Of a DNA stretch of 64,000 nucleotides, positions 39,201-45,760 are shown piece by piece. Position numbers and translations under genes: made by a program. Source of the stretch: Amyelois transitella (Eukaryota > Arthropoda > Insecta > Lepidoptera > Pyralidae); contig NC_083520.1 of NCBI RefSeq assembly GCF_032362555.1, positions 8,556,001-8,620,000 of the forward strand, in the 5' to 3' direction. The notes under the pieces were generated by a model. That model was not told where the DNA came from and ran no database searches. It worked only from the letters and a program-made list of their open reading frames with translations. The stretch's first letter is position 1; the number at the start of each line of letters is the position of its first letter.

Positions 39201-42200
39201 ATTCCTCTCAACTCTGTCATAGGCCTTTTCCAGATCTACGAATGTGCAATAGACTTTTTGACTCTTGGCCAAAAACTTTTCGGCTATGCACCGCAAGGAA
39301 AAGACCTGATCAGTACATCCCATTCCCTTTCGAAATCCCGCTTGAGCATCCCATATTTTGTCATCAGTTTCATTCCTGACTCTATTAATCAATACCTTAG
39401 CATACACTTTGCCGACGACGCTAAGCAGGCTTATACCACGATAATTTTTGCAGTCCAGCTGTGACCCTTTTCCTTTGTAAAGTGGCACGATAACAGCCTT
39501 ACACCAATCTTTTGGTACTCGGCCGCTTCTCCAACACAAATTGAAAAGGCAGTACAACTGACTAGCTACTACGCCTTTTCCTGCTTTAAGCATCTCGACC
39601 GACACTCTATCACACCCAGCAGCCTTTCCCGCTTTCATACTCTTAAGTGCTTCCACAATTTCGAACATTTCAATTTCGCCTTCCATCTCATTCATGTTTA
39701 TATATATATAATGTATAATAATAAGTATATCATTTATTGATATGCCCGGGATATCAACTTCTCCAAAACGTGTTGGATTTATATCCCCACGCAAGCCTCT
39801 CAAAAATCCGGGGTGTATAGACCCGTGAAATCTAAGAGGAGAAGTATAATTATAAGTATAATAATGTGTATGTATATATATATCACGTCACGTCTATATC
39901 CCTTGCGGGGTAGACAGAGCCAACAGTCTAGAAAAGACTGAATGGCCACGTTTAGCTATTTGGCTTAATGATAGAATTGAGATTCAAATAGTGATAGGTT
40001 GCTAGCCCATCGCCTAAAAAAGAATCCCATTTTTGTAAGCCTATCCCTTACTCACCTTTTACGACATGTATGGGAAAGAGATGGAGTGGTCCTATTCTTT
40101 TTTGTATTAGTGCCGGGAACCACACGGCACAAAATAATGAATTGTATATTTCTGCTTTTGCCTGCGGGTTACTGAGGTCAGACGACGGTATTTTTGTGCT
40201 AAAACCATTTATCCTTCAGGCGTTAGTCACCTCTCTCTGAAGAGAATCCAGGGCTGCGGCTATGACGAGAACACTGGATTGGAAAAGTAAGGTTTTTACA
40301 CGAAGCATAACTCCCGTCTGACCTCCGCAACCTTTTCAGGGGAACCTTATCTATATTAATTGGCTTATTCCCTAAAGCACCTTTTACGACATTCACGGGA
40401 AAAAGTTTAGGTGTCCGCCAATTGTGGTGTCACTTGTCCCCTTATCACTCCCCTTAGTGATAAGGGGATGGGGAGGGAAGGGGAAAACTGAAAAATAGAT
40501 GTTGGTCGATTCTCAGATCTACTCAATATGCTCACAAAATTTCACGAGAATCGGTCGAGCCGTTACGGAGGAGTACGAGAACGAACATTGTGACACGAGA
40601 ATTTTATATACAAGATATACATCTATATCCTTTAAATTAAACACGGCCTTTGTGGCGCAGCGGTAATACGCTTGTCTATGACACCGAAGGTCCCGGGTTT
40701 GACTCCCGGTCAGGGCATGATGAGAAACGAACTTTCTCTGATTGGTCTGGGTCTTGGATGTTTATCTGTATAAGTATTTATTATAAAATATAGTATCGTT
40801 GAGTTAGTATCTCGTAACACAAGTTTCGAACTTACTTCGAGGCTAACTCAATCTGTGTAATTTGTCCCGTATGTATTTATTATTATTATCAGATCTTCTC
40901 AATATGCTCACAAAATTTCATGAGAATCGGTGGAGCCGTTACGGAGGAGTACGAGAACGAACATTGTGACACGAGAATTTTATATACAAATTATATATCC
41001 TTTAAACACGGCCTTTGTGGCGCAGCGGTAATACGCTTGTCTATGACACCGGAGGTCCCGGGTTCGGATTCCGGTCAGGGCATGATGAGAAACGAACTTT
41101 CTCTGGGTCTTGGATGTTTATCTATATAAGTATTTATTATAGAATATAGTATCCTTGAGTTAGTATCTCGTAACACAAGTTTCGAACTTACTTCGAGGCA
41201 AACTATATCTGTGTAATTTGTCCCGTATGTATTTATTATTTATCAGATCATCTCAATATGCTCACAAAATTTCATGAGAATCGGTCGAGCCGTTACGGAG
41301 GAGTACGAGAACGAACATTATGACACGAGAATTTTATATACAAATTATATATCCTTTAAACACGGCCTTTGTGGCGCAGCGGTAATACGCTTGTCTATGA
41401 CACCGGAGGTCCCGGGTTCGGATTCCGGTCAGGGCATGATGAGAAACGAACTTTCTCTGGGTCTTGGATGTTTATCTATATAAGTATTTATTATAGAATA
41501 TAGTATCCTTGAGTTAGTATCTCGTAACACAAGTTTCGAACTTACTTCGAGGCTACTCAATCTGTGTAATTTGTCCCGTATGTATTTATTATTATTATTT
41601 ATTATTTATAAGATCTTCTCAATATGCTCACAAAATTTCACGAGAATCGGTCGAGCCGTTACGGAGGAGTACGAGAACGAACATTGTGACACGAGAATTT
41701 TATATCTATACTAATATTATAAAGCTGAAGAGTTTGTTTGTTTGTTGCTTATCACAGGAACTACTGGTTCGAATTGAAAAATTCTTTTTGTGTTGAATAG
41801 ACCATTTATCGAGGAAGGCTTTAGGCTATATACCATCACGCTGCAACTATTAGGCGCGAAGAAATAATGGAGAATGTGGAAAAAATCGGGGAAAATTATT
41901 CATCCTTGAGGGCTTCAATGATGCCCTAAATAACTATTCCACGCGGACGAAGTCGCGGGCACAGCTAGTACAAGATATACATAATATATTTCCCTTTAAA
42001 CATGCGCTCGTTCTATTGCAGGTTCCTGACTGGCGACACCATGTGCTGTTTCGACTGCGAGCTGATGCCGCGGCTGCAGCACATCCGCGTCGCCGGGAAA
42101 TACTTCGTAGACTTCGAAATACCAGTGCGTGTCTGTTAAATAAACATACATATGGTCACGTCTATATCCCTTGCGGGGTTGACAGAGCCAACAGTCTTGA

Positions 42201-45200
42201 AAAGACTGAATGGTTCAGCTATTTGGCTCAAGGATAGAATTGAGATTAAAATAAACATTTTAACAATTTCACATTATGAATCATTTATTAACAATATATT
42301 TATAGCAACTGTTACCATGGTGTAAATCGGAAAGAGTCAGTATGACTACATCATGTAGATTGTTACCTAAGAGTTGCAGGCCTATCGCCTTAAATTTTAA
42401 AATTGTTACCCTATTGTATCTACTATAAACGTTGTTTTGTCATATAAATAATTTTTAAAGAAATTTCTAGTTAAAAAAATGTAAAGAAAAATAGATGTTG
42501 GCCGATTCTCAGACCTACTCAATATGGTCAAAAAATTTCATGAGAATCAGTCGAGCCGTTTCATAGGAGTACGGGAACGCACATTGTGACACGAGAATTT
42601 CATATACATATAAGAGATTTCGAACGTATCTTGATCAAATTAAGGACGTCCTGGTAAAGGGTCAGGTCAAAAGTACCCGAAACCGCCGAGCTTGCATGAG
42701 GAGAGTTATGAATGTGGATGAAGCCAAGGAAGTATGCAGAGATCGTGGCAAGTGGAAAGAGGTAGTCTCTGCCTACCCCTCCGGGAAAGAGGCGTGATTT
42801 TATGTATGTACGTATGTATGTAAGATATTTCGTTGATTTACAGACGAGCTTCCGCGCTCTGTGGCGTTACATGTACCACATGTACCAGCTGGACGCGTTC
42901 ACACAGAGCTGCCCCGCCGACCAGGACATCATCAACCATTACAAACTACAGCAGGTAATCTATACTAATATTATAAAACTGAAGAGTTTGTTTGTTTGTT
43001 TGTTTGTTTGTTTGAACGCGCTAATCTCAGAAACTACTGGTTCGAATTGAAAAATTCTTTTTGCGTTAAATAGACCATTTATCGAGGAAGGCTATAGGCT
43101 ATATTACATCACGCTGCAACTATTAGGGGCGAAGAAATAATGGAAAATGTGAAAAAAAAAACGGGGAATATTATTTACCCTTGAGGGCTTCAATGATGCC
43201 CAAAATAACTATTCCACGCGGACGGAGTCGCGGGCACAGCTAGTTTATCATACACTTCTTTTCCCTCCTGAAATTTATTCAAGTTACATCATCACCTCTC
43301 TGGAGAGGAGCTCGACCTTTTAGACCATGATTATCATGATTTATTATTCATTAAGCCAAACAGCTGAACGTGGCCTATCAGTCTTTTCAAGACTGTTGGC
43401 TCTGTCTACCCCGCAAGGTATATAGACGTGATTATATGTATGTATCCTGGATTTGGTGAGATTTTACTCCCTTCACTGTGTGTGAGTCTGCCATCTGACC
43501 TCCGCAACCTTTGCAGGGGAACCTAACTCGTATTGCATCAAGGTAAACACACATCTAGTTACTGAATGTGCAGGTTCCCTCATGATGTTTACGCTCGACG
43601 TAATAGCATCGGTTAGCTCTCAAACTAATGTACAAAACAAGGTTAAGAGTCAGAGTACATGGCGGAGGGAGGATTTAAACCTGTGCCTCTTTGTGCATGA
43701 CACTTTTTATTAGATCAGCTTAAAGCTCAAACGATGAGCGCCTAGTCTCTTTAAGTATTATATACTATATGTATGTAGATTAGATTATGCTACCACCATC
43801 CACGATGTAAATATTCTGGAGACTTCAACCTTCTTAAAAAATATTTATTTTTTTATTTATTATTAAAATGTCATATAAATAAATTAATCTGAACAATGTA
43901 TTCTCTCGTCCACATTTTTATTCTAAGTTTGGATAGTTGTGAAGTTGACGTTGTTGAAGGAAATGCTGCAGTGCAGTTATTTACTGCTTCTTCTGCACTG
44001 ACGCCTGGCAATTCACGAATATCATTCTTAATTGGACCCTTTCTTCATAAAAACCTCTTTGTGGTTGCACTTCTTATTGTAATCTCGCACCTTAAATTTA
44101 TTAGTTTAATCGGTATATGATTAAACTAACAAATTTAAACCGATATTCAAAAGGAAAAATAGATAGGAGCTTCAAAATTTTCTCTCTGCATTTGTACCAT
44201 TCGCATTTTAAACTAACTATGGTTTATAAATATATTTCTACTTATTTTATGAAAGAAATCCTATCCAATTGAATACAAGTTTATGTACTGTTTATTTCTT
44301 TAATTCTTCATACCTATACCTATATATAATAATATTATCAACAGTTATCAGCGAAAGGTCTTGGTCTATCCCCGACGCTGGTGCGGCAAAACGGCCAGGA
44401 TTCGGTACGTTCGTGTGATCATCACCCGACATATCGCTGACTCATCATCGCAAATAACTCCTAATTCAAATTAAACTGATCGTTCCATTTGTTTTGTCTC
44501 CTAATTCAAATTTAAATGTTTGTTTCGTTTGTTTTGTTAGCACTTTATAAACATATTACCGTTCATTCTAAATTTAAATTTCATTACCAAATCTAACTGA
44601 TTCATTATTGTGTTGTCGGCACTTCAAACACCTTAATTCAATTCAAATACCATTAAGTTCACTATTCGTTTAATGTTTGTGGTATTATTAACGTCAAATA
44701 TGTAATTCAAAATTGAAATTTGATTTCTAATATAGCATTATTAATCATTTTTAAATCAGTGTTCCTAATTCATAAATTAACTATTCTAAATTCAAATTTT
44801 ATTTCCAAATTAAAATAAAATCTAGGTACGCGCTTATAATGTTCTATCTTCATAAATAGATAACCGTCATTCAAAATACATTTTGATGTATTGCATACCA
44901 TTATTTATAAATTTCATTCTGTCTGAAAATAAAGTTGAAATTCCACTGCTATGTTTATAGTGTTCGTGTTTATATAATTACTAATCAATTTGGTTATAAA
45001 CTTGAACTGACATATTTTAATTTAATCAACCAGAAGAAATTGCATTCATTATTACTCCAAAACGTTTTTCCATTCAAAAAATATCTTATGGAGCTAAATT
45101 GAATATTAATCCTTAAAACCACGTACTTACCTACAACTTTAATAAAAGTTTTATTACACCAACACATAACTTTGTACTTTAAAACAAACTATTTTCATGG

Positions 45201-45760
45201 GTAGTGGACATTACTAACAATTATTCTGCCGTATAAATATTTTATTTTCAGTAGGGACATTAAGTAATTGATTTCGAGCCTCTATGTAATATTTATGATT
45301 TTACATTATTATTATTTGGTGTATTTATATCATGAGTATTATGAAGCAAAATGTATTTTTAAATATTCGTATGTACGAATAGTTATTTAACGTAGAATTA
45401 ATTTTCAAGCATATTTATTTCTTCCTATTAGTAAAATTACATAATACTTATCGGCATTAATTAACTGTGCCAAAAATATAAATTAATTTTTGTATAGATT
45501 TTTCAATGGTCATTCAGATGTTATCAAATGGTATTAGTACTTAGTTTCGACCTACCAAGTTTTAGTATCATTTTTCAATGTATATAGCCCATCAGCTCGA
45601 GTTGAACTTCTGTTGAACTTATATTGCAAATGTTATTTTATATTATATCGCCATTTACCTTCCGCAGGCGCTGAAAATGAAGAAACACGAAGAACTGGAG
45701 ACGCCCACGTTCACGACCTCGATTCCAATCGATGTAAACGACTTGAATAACACAGAGTAA
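6207..45760 (+). CDS. Clic: Clic, chloride intracellular channel (seven coding exons)
   Basis: Joined exons: 6207-6275, 34409-34510, 36674-36838, 37331-37470, 42022-42124, 42844-42954, 45668-45760. They give one 260-aa frame with GT/AG at every junction. I recognise CLIC (EXC-4 family): a soluble GST-fold protein that can insert into membranes and has glutaredoxin-like activity. Key features are the redox motif C35-L-F-C38 followed by QEYFMDLYLLAEL (putative membrane-insertion helix), the conserved TTVDM strand, HPP with a probable cis-proline (78-80), and an all-helical C-terminal half with CCFDCEL, LWRYMYHMYQLDAF and DQDIINHYK. Length equals that expected for insect Clic. All introns are phase 0 except intron 4, which splits Arg159 (AG|G). 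Intron 1 is 28.1 kb. A candidate in-frame cassette exon lies at 44345-44404. Confidence 0.95.
7363..8070 (+). repeat. tRNA-derived SINE pieces (separated head and tail)
   Basis: Near 7363-7420 there is a decayed SINE head (GGTTTGAATCCTGGCCAGG, a box B-like segment, then TCATGATGAGAAA). At about 7985-8070 there is the SINE tail (AACACAAGTTTCGAACTTA...CTCAATCTGTGTAATTTGTCCC). They are either one split copy or two fragments. The DNA between them shows nothing recognisable. Confidence 0.6.
11170..11412 (-). mobile_element. tRNA-derived SINE
   Basis: The head reads GCCTCTGTGGCGCAGCGGTA, with box A-like GTGGCGCAGCGG and box B-like GGGTTCGAATCCCGG, then a non-tRNA body and the shared tail TCAATCTGTGTAATTTGTCCC-type sequence. 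It does not fold as a complete tRNA: the acceptor stem does not pair. It is the same family as the three copies at 40.6-41.6 kb. Confidence 0.85.
15400..15530 (+). mobile_element. LINE 3' tail, (TATC)n end
   Basis: Contains TTCCACCCAAAGGTTGTCTGG, GCGATAAGTCCGCCTTTGTA, GTGCAATAAAGAG and a (TCTA)n end. This is the typical 3' end of a 5'-truncated lepidopteran LINE (Jockey-like by recollection). The same tail recurs at 33541-33690. Confidence 0.7.
17230..17475 (+). repeat. family A dispersed repeat
   Basis: Nearly full copy: head CACGTCTATATCCC, middle GACAGGTTGCTAACCCATCG, and tail TTAGTGCCGGGAACCACAGG. About 245 bp. Confidence 0.85.
18411..18450. repeat. short hairpin (17-bp stem)
   Basis: GTGTTTTTCGC at 18411-18421 pairs exactly with GCGAAAAACAC at 18440-18450, extended by TTTAT/ATAAA after one mismatch, leaving a six-base loop. 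Confidence 0.7.
18712..18812. mobile_element. small MITE with ACAGTCAAC ends
   Basis: About 101 bp with terminal inverted repeats: ACAGTCAAC..GTATCAAG on the left and TTGATATGCGGTTAACTGT on the right. TA flanks both ends. The centre (CTGCATGAAACTCTAT...) is shared with copies at 20448, 37688 and about 62390. Confidence 0.75.
19079..19340 (+). repeat. family A dispersed repeat
   Basis: Copy with CACGTCTATATTCCC head, paired AGTCTTGAAAAGACT hairpin, duplicated middle segment (two GGCTTAATGATAG-like stretches), and truncated tail. Confidence 0.8.
20448..20544. mobile_element. small MITE, second copy
   Basis: Begins ACTGTCAAACG and ends CTCTTGACTGT. Shares the centre CCCTGCATGAAACTCTTACG and AGGTTGATATG with the 18712 copy. 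About 97 bp. Confidence 0.7.
21310..21440 (-). repeat. family B SINE head fragment
   Basis: Contains ATAGTCATTGGTATATGGCC, GATTCGAAGCTGTGCCTTTA and TGCGCAACACGCATTTTAAC, matching the tRNA-like head of the SINE seen at 43261-43740 and 63040-63440. Confidence 0.6.
26216..26521 (-). other. unrecognised open frame, 101 codons
   Basis: Reads MRLTLERAAVWPRPHAATTT then a lysine-rich part with KKFRESLKAIFKSNRN. I do not recognise it. The N-terminal third is GC-rich and the rest AT-rich. It might be a decayed TE piece. Nothing in the context supports expression. Confidence 0.15.
28996..29430 (-). pseudogene. antisense frame with one internal stop, unknown
   Basis: From an ATG at 29430 the minus strand reads MPNYSIPVYHERISLGVRWG... 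to VKKLG, then a single TAA at 29224-29226, then stays open in the same frame for about 75 more codons (SVTEPCTAASPNTNLS... to YIIIVKI). It sits in a GC-rich island inside Clic intron 1, with a GC-rich region upstream that could act as a promoter. Not recognised. The + strand of the same island also has a 49-codon frame (29254-29403), so base composition alone may explain this. Confidence 0.2.
30386..31470 (+). repeat. diverged tandem repeat, about 8 monomers
   Basis: Monomers of about 105-200 bp are anchored by a motif like TTCAGTAAATCAACAAAATT near 30386, 30533, 30677, 30880, 31026, 31136, 31269 and 31382. They alternate with segments like AAGTGCCAACACCGCTCGTC and CATCAATGTATGCTCCG. The pair at 30880-31135 is repeated with high identity at 31136-31381, giving a two-monomer higher-order unit. 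Monomer 3 is broken by a family-A insertion (about 30785-30850). Confidence 0.8.
31614..32221 (+). repeat. exact 304-bp tandem duplication with palindrome
   Basis: 31614-31917 and 31918-32221 are identical as far as I can read them. Each copy carries a perfect inverted repeat with 26-bp arms and a 4-base TCAC loop (31657-31712 and 31961-32016; arms begin ACTTCATCAGTTCTTAAAAT). It abuts the diverged tandem repeat region on the left. Confidence 0.92.
32930..33160 (+). repeat. family B SINE (partial)
   Basis: Contains CCTCTCTGGAGAAAAGCCCGG, GGGTGAGTCACGTTTTTACA, GACCTCTGCAACCTTTGCAGG and CACACATCCAGTTGCC, diagnostic of family B. Confidence 0.75.
33541..33690 (+). mobile_element. LINE 3' tail, (TATC)n end
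   Basis: Second copy of the tail at 15400: TTCCACCCAAAAGTTGACTGG, GCGATAAGTCCGCCTTTGTA and a (CTAT)n end. Confidence 0.7.
34409..34510 (+). CDS. Clic: Clic coding exon 2 (redox motif)
   Basis: 34 codons between TTTCAG and GTAGAT. Encodes residues 24-57 with the CLFC active-site motif and the hydrophobic helix behind it. Phase 0 on both sides. Confidence 0.95.
34679..34837 (+). repeat. family A dispersed repeat (tail lost)
   Basis: Head CACGTCTATATCCTTTGCGG to CCCATCGCCTAAAAGAAGAA in Clic intron 2. The terminal GTGCCGGGAACC segment is missing. Confidence 0.8.
35200..35290 (-). repeat. family A dispersed repeat (fragment)
   Basis: Minus-strand head of family A in Clic intron 2: GCCAAACAGGTGAACTCGGC to GTCTACCCCGCAAGAGATAT. 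Confidence 0.7.
35395..35598 (+). repeat. dispersed repeat; arm 1 of an inverted pair
   Basis: 35395-35495 recurs as a direct copy at about 36458-36560 (AATCGGTATCTTTA, GATAGGCATGTAACATC). 35495-35598 recurs in inverted orientation at 37529-37633 with one mismatch and one indel seen over about 104 bp. Confidence 0.85.
35781..35856 (+). repeat. 38-bp tandem duplication
   Basis: Two adjacent units of 38 bp starting TTGTTTAATTGCTCTTCACT, differing at only two or three positions. Confidence 0.85.
36674..36838 (+). CDS. Clic: Clic coding exon 3
   Basis: 55 codons between TTCCAG and GTATGC. Encodes VTTVDMQKPPPDFRTNF through GGHNLFVQ, the second half of the thioredoxin-like domain. Phase 0 on both sides. 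Confidence 0.95.
37164..37254 (-). repeat. dispersed repeat in Clic intron 3
   Basis: Minus-strand copy of a short element with TTGTGAAGTTGACGTTGTTG and CTGCAGTGCAGTTTGTTACC. A + strand copy lies at 43937-44010. Confidence 0.75.
37331..37470 (+). CDS. Clic: Clic coding exon 4
   Basis: 140 nt between TTGCAG and GTACGA. Encodes DKEVASLIENLYSKLKLVLV through LLERRET plus two bases of a split Arg codon. It is distinctly more GC-rich than the surrounding introns. Confidence 0.95.
37529..37633 (-). repeat. inverted repeat arm 2, next to Clic exon 4
   Basis: Near-perfect reverse complement of 35495-35598. It begins 58 bp after the end of Clic exon 4. Confidence 0.9.
37688..37783. mobile_element. 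small MITE, third copy
   Basis: 96 bp from ACAGTCAACCGCATATCAAG to TTGATATGTTGTTGACTGT, the best preserved inverted termini of the family. Confidence 0.8.
38089..39693 (-). mobile_element. 5'-truncated RTE-like LINE with intact RT
   Basis: A 1.6-kb non-LTR retrotransposon inserted antisense in Clic intron 4. A 13-bp direct repeat ATGTTTATATATA flanks it (38076-38088 and 39694-39706), a likely target-site duplication. The frame runs uninterrupted to TGA at 38112 and ends only some 20 bp before the (TATG)n tail. Visible reverse transcriptase motifs are YCTFVDLEKAYDRVE (motif A), GVRQGCVASPWLFNLF (motif B) and LLYADDQVIL with the YADD catalytic pair (motif C). The endonuclease domain is missing, so the copy cannot move alone. 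RTE-type assignment rests on the short 3'UTR and microsatellite tail; clade is not certain. Confidence 0.9.
38112..39692 (-). CDS. LINE reverse transcriptase (partial, from the RT domain on)
   Basis: About 526 codons of element-derived protein, beginning inside the RT domain (EMEGEIEMFEIVEALKSMK). The frame extends about 37 codons further upstream into flanking intron DNA, which is not element sequence. C-terminal parts include KLSDRIRNSVIRE and the Cys/Trp-rich region HVERMNESRLTKQIYKE. No frameshift or stop was seen, so insertion is fairly recent. Confidence 0.85.
   Translation of the reverse strand, partial: NEMEGEIEMFEIVEALKSMKAGKAAGCDRVSVEMLKAGKGVVASQLYCLFNLCWRSGRVPKDWCKAVIVPLYKGKGSQLDCKNYRGISLLSVVGKVYAKVLINRVRNETDDKIWDAQAGFRKGMGCTDQVFSLRCIAEKFLAKSQKVYCTFVDLEKAYDRVERNELWSALSMHGVSSLLIRALKSLYEDSSACVRINGAHTEWFKIEKGVRQGCVASPWLFNLFMDSCLTDLKESKSGLRMNELLVKCLLYADDQVILASSAEELQEMVNCMHEALKEKGMKVNVSKTKTLVFEMEKEMTACNILIGGERVEQVKEFVYLGSKFTSDGKYDSDIERRVNAGNMVNGALHAFMSSQKLSKKARLAVHRGVLVPTLMYGSESWVWQKKHESRINAVEMRALRSMMGVKLSDRIRNSVIRECCDVKEDVVTGIEKGMLRWFGHVERMNESRLTKQIYKESVEGRVGVGRPRRTYLDQIKDVLVKGQVKSTRNRRACMKRVMNVDEAKEVCRDRGKWKEVVSAYPSGKEA
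39884..40130 (+). repeat. family A dispersed repeat (full length)
   Basis: Best full copy: CGTCTATATCCCTTGCGGGG at the head, AGTCTAGAAAAGACT hairpin, CTTTTACGACATGTATGGG, and the terminal hairpin GTGCCGGGAACCACACGGCAC-type end (stem GTGCCG/CGGCAC). Confidence 0.9.
40220..40430 (+). repeat. family B repeat with family A-like tail
   Basis: Contains GTTTTTACACGAAGCATAAC, TCTGACCTCCGCAACCTTTT and CCTTTTACGACATTCACGGG, so it combines the body of family B with a tail also seen in family A. Confidence 0.7.
40437..40468. repeat. perfect hairpin, 13-bp stem
   Basis: TCCCCTTATCACT at 40437-40449 and AGTGATAAGGGGA at 40456-40468 pair exactly around a CCCCTT loop. Confidence 0.85.
40512..41704 (+). repeat. 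three tandem composite units (SINE plus spacer)
   Basis: The tRNA-derived SINE (head CGGCCTTTGTGGCGCAGCGG) starts at 40644, 41009 and 41363, giving periods of 365 and 354 bp. Each SINE is preceded by the same spacer (CTCAATATGCTCACAAAATT, GTCGAGCCGTTACGGAGGAG, GACACGAGAATTTTATATAC), and a fourth spacer ends the array. Copies 2 and 3 share changes absent from copy 1 (TTCGGATTCCGGTC), so they duplicated last. A related spacer stands alone at 42497-42610. Confidence 0.9.
41705..41968 (+). mobile_element. non-autonomous Helitron
   Basis: 264 bp from TCTATACTAATATTATAAAG to CACAGCTAG, inserted between A and T as Helitrons do. A short CGCGGAC...GTCGCG hairpin precedes the CTAG end. Confidence 0.85.
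42022..42124 (+). CDS. Clic: Clic coding exon 5
   Basis: 103 nt between ATTGCAG and GTGCGT. Completes Arg159, then FLTGDTMCCFDCELMPRLQH to DFEIP. The 5' end of this exon lies 53 bp after the end of a Helitron (41968). Confidence 0.95.
42152..42248 (+). repeat. family A dispersed repeat (5' part)
   Basis: CACGTCTATATCCCTTGCGG to AAGGATAGAATTGAGATTAA, beginning about 28 bp after Clic exon 5. Confidence 0.8.
42497..42610 (+). repeat. solitary copy of the composite-array spacer
   Basis: GGCCGATTCTCAGACCTACT to CACGAGAATTTCATATACAT, homologous to the spacer of the array at 40512-41704. Confidence 0.75.
42623..42820 (+). mobile_element. short RTE-like LINE 3' fragment
   Basis: 198-bp 5'-truncated copy encoding RTYLDQIKDVLVKGQVKSTR to VSAYPSGKEA and the stop, then the (ATGT)n tail. 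It is flanked by TAAGAGATTTCG (42611-42622) and TAAGATATTTCG (42821-42832), a 12-bp target-site duplication with one mismatch. Confidence 0.9.
42844..42954 (+). CDS. Clic: Clic coding exon 6
   Basis: 37 codons (TSFRALWRYMYHMYQLDAFT to NHYKLQQ) between GATTTACAG and GTAATC. The acceptor is 22 bp from the end of a LINE fragment, and a Helitron begins 4 bp after the exon end. Confidence 0.95.
42959..43243 (+). mobile_element. non-autonomous Helitron at Clic exon 6 donor
   Basis: 285 bp from TCTATACTAATATTATAAAA to CACAGCTAG, with A before and T after. The first base is intron position +5, so the donor reads GTAA|TC. Same family as 41705-41968. Confidence 0.88.
43261..43740 (-). repeat. family B SINE with nested family A copy
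   Basis: Body motifs ACCTCTCTGGAGAGGAGCTC, GACCTCCGCAACCTTTGCAG and a tRNA-like end (GGATTTAAACCTGTGCCTCT). A minus-strand family A head (43353-43445) is inserted within it. Orientation is given with the tRNA-like head as 5' end. Confidence 0.75.
43937..44010 (+). repeat. dispersed repeat in Clic intron 6
   Basis: TTGTGAAGTTGACGTTGTTG to GCACTGACGCCTGG, the inverted partner of 37164-37254. Confidence 0.75.
44345..44404 (+). CDS. Clic: candidate alternative cassette exon of Clic
   Basis: A 60-nt GC-rich island in the AT-rich intron 6, flanked by an acceptor (TATCAACAG) and a strong donor (GTACGT). It is open in phase 0, the phase of both exon 6 and exon 7, and would add 20 residues (LSAKGLGLSPTLVRQNGQDS) after Gln230, between the last helix and the C-terminal tail. 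I infer an alternative isoform; there is no RNA evidence here. It could instead be a chance match. Confidence 0.6.
45668..45760 (+). CDS. Clic: Clic coding exon 7 (stop)
   Basis: 30 codons plus TAA after CCGCAG: ALKMKKHEELETPTFTTSIP then IDVNDLNNTE. It matches the conserved CLIC C-terminus. Confidence 0.94.
   Translation, partial: ALKMKKHEELETPTFTTSIPIDVNDLNNTE

Noticed and set aside
38665-39464. Several + strand open frames of 64-89 codons
   Set aside because: They are antisense shadows of the LINE reverse transcriptase.
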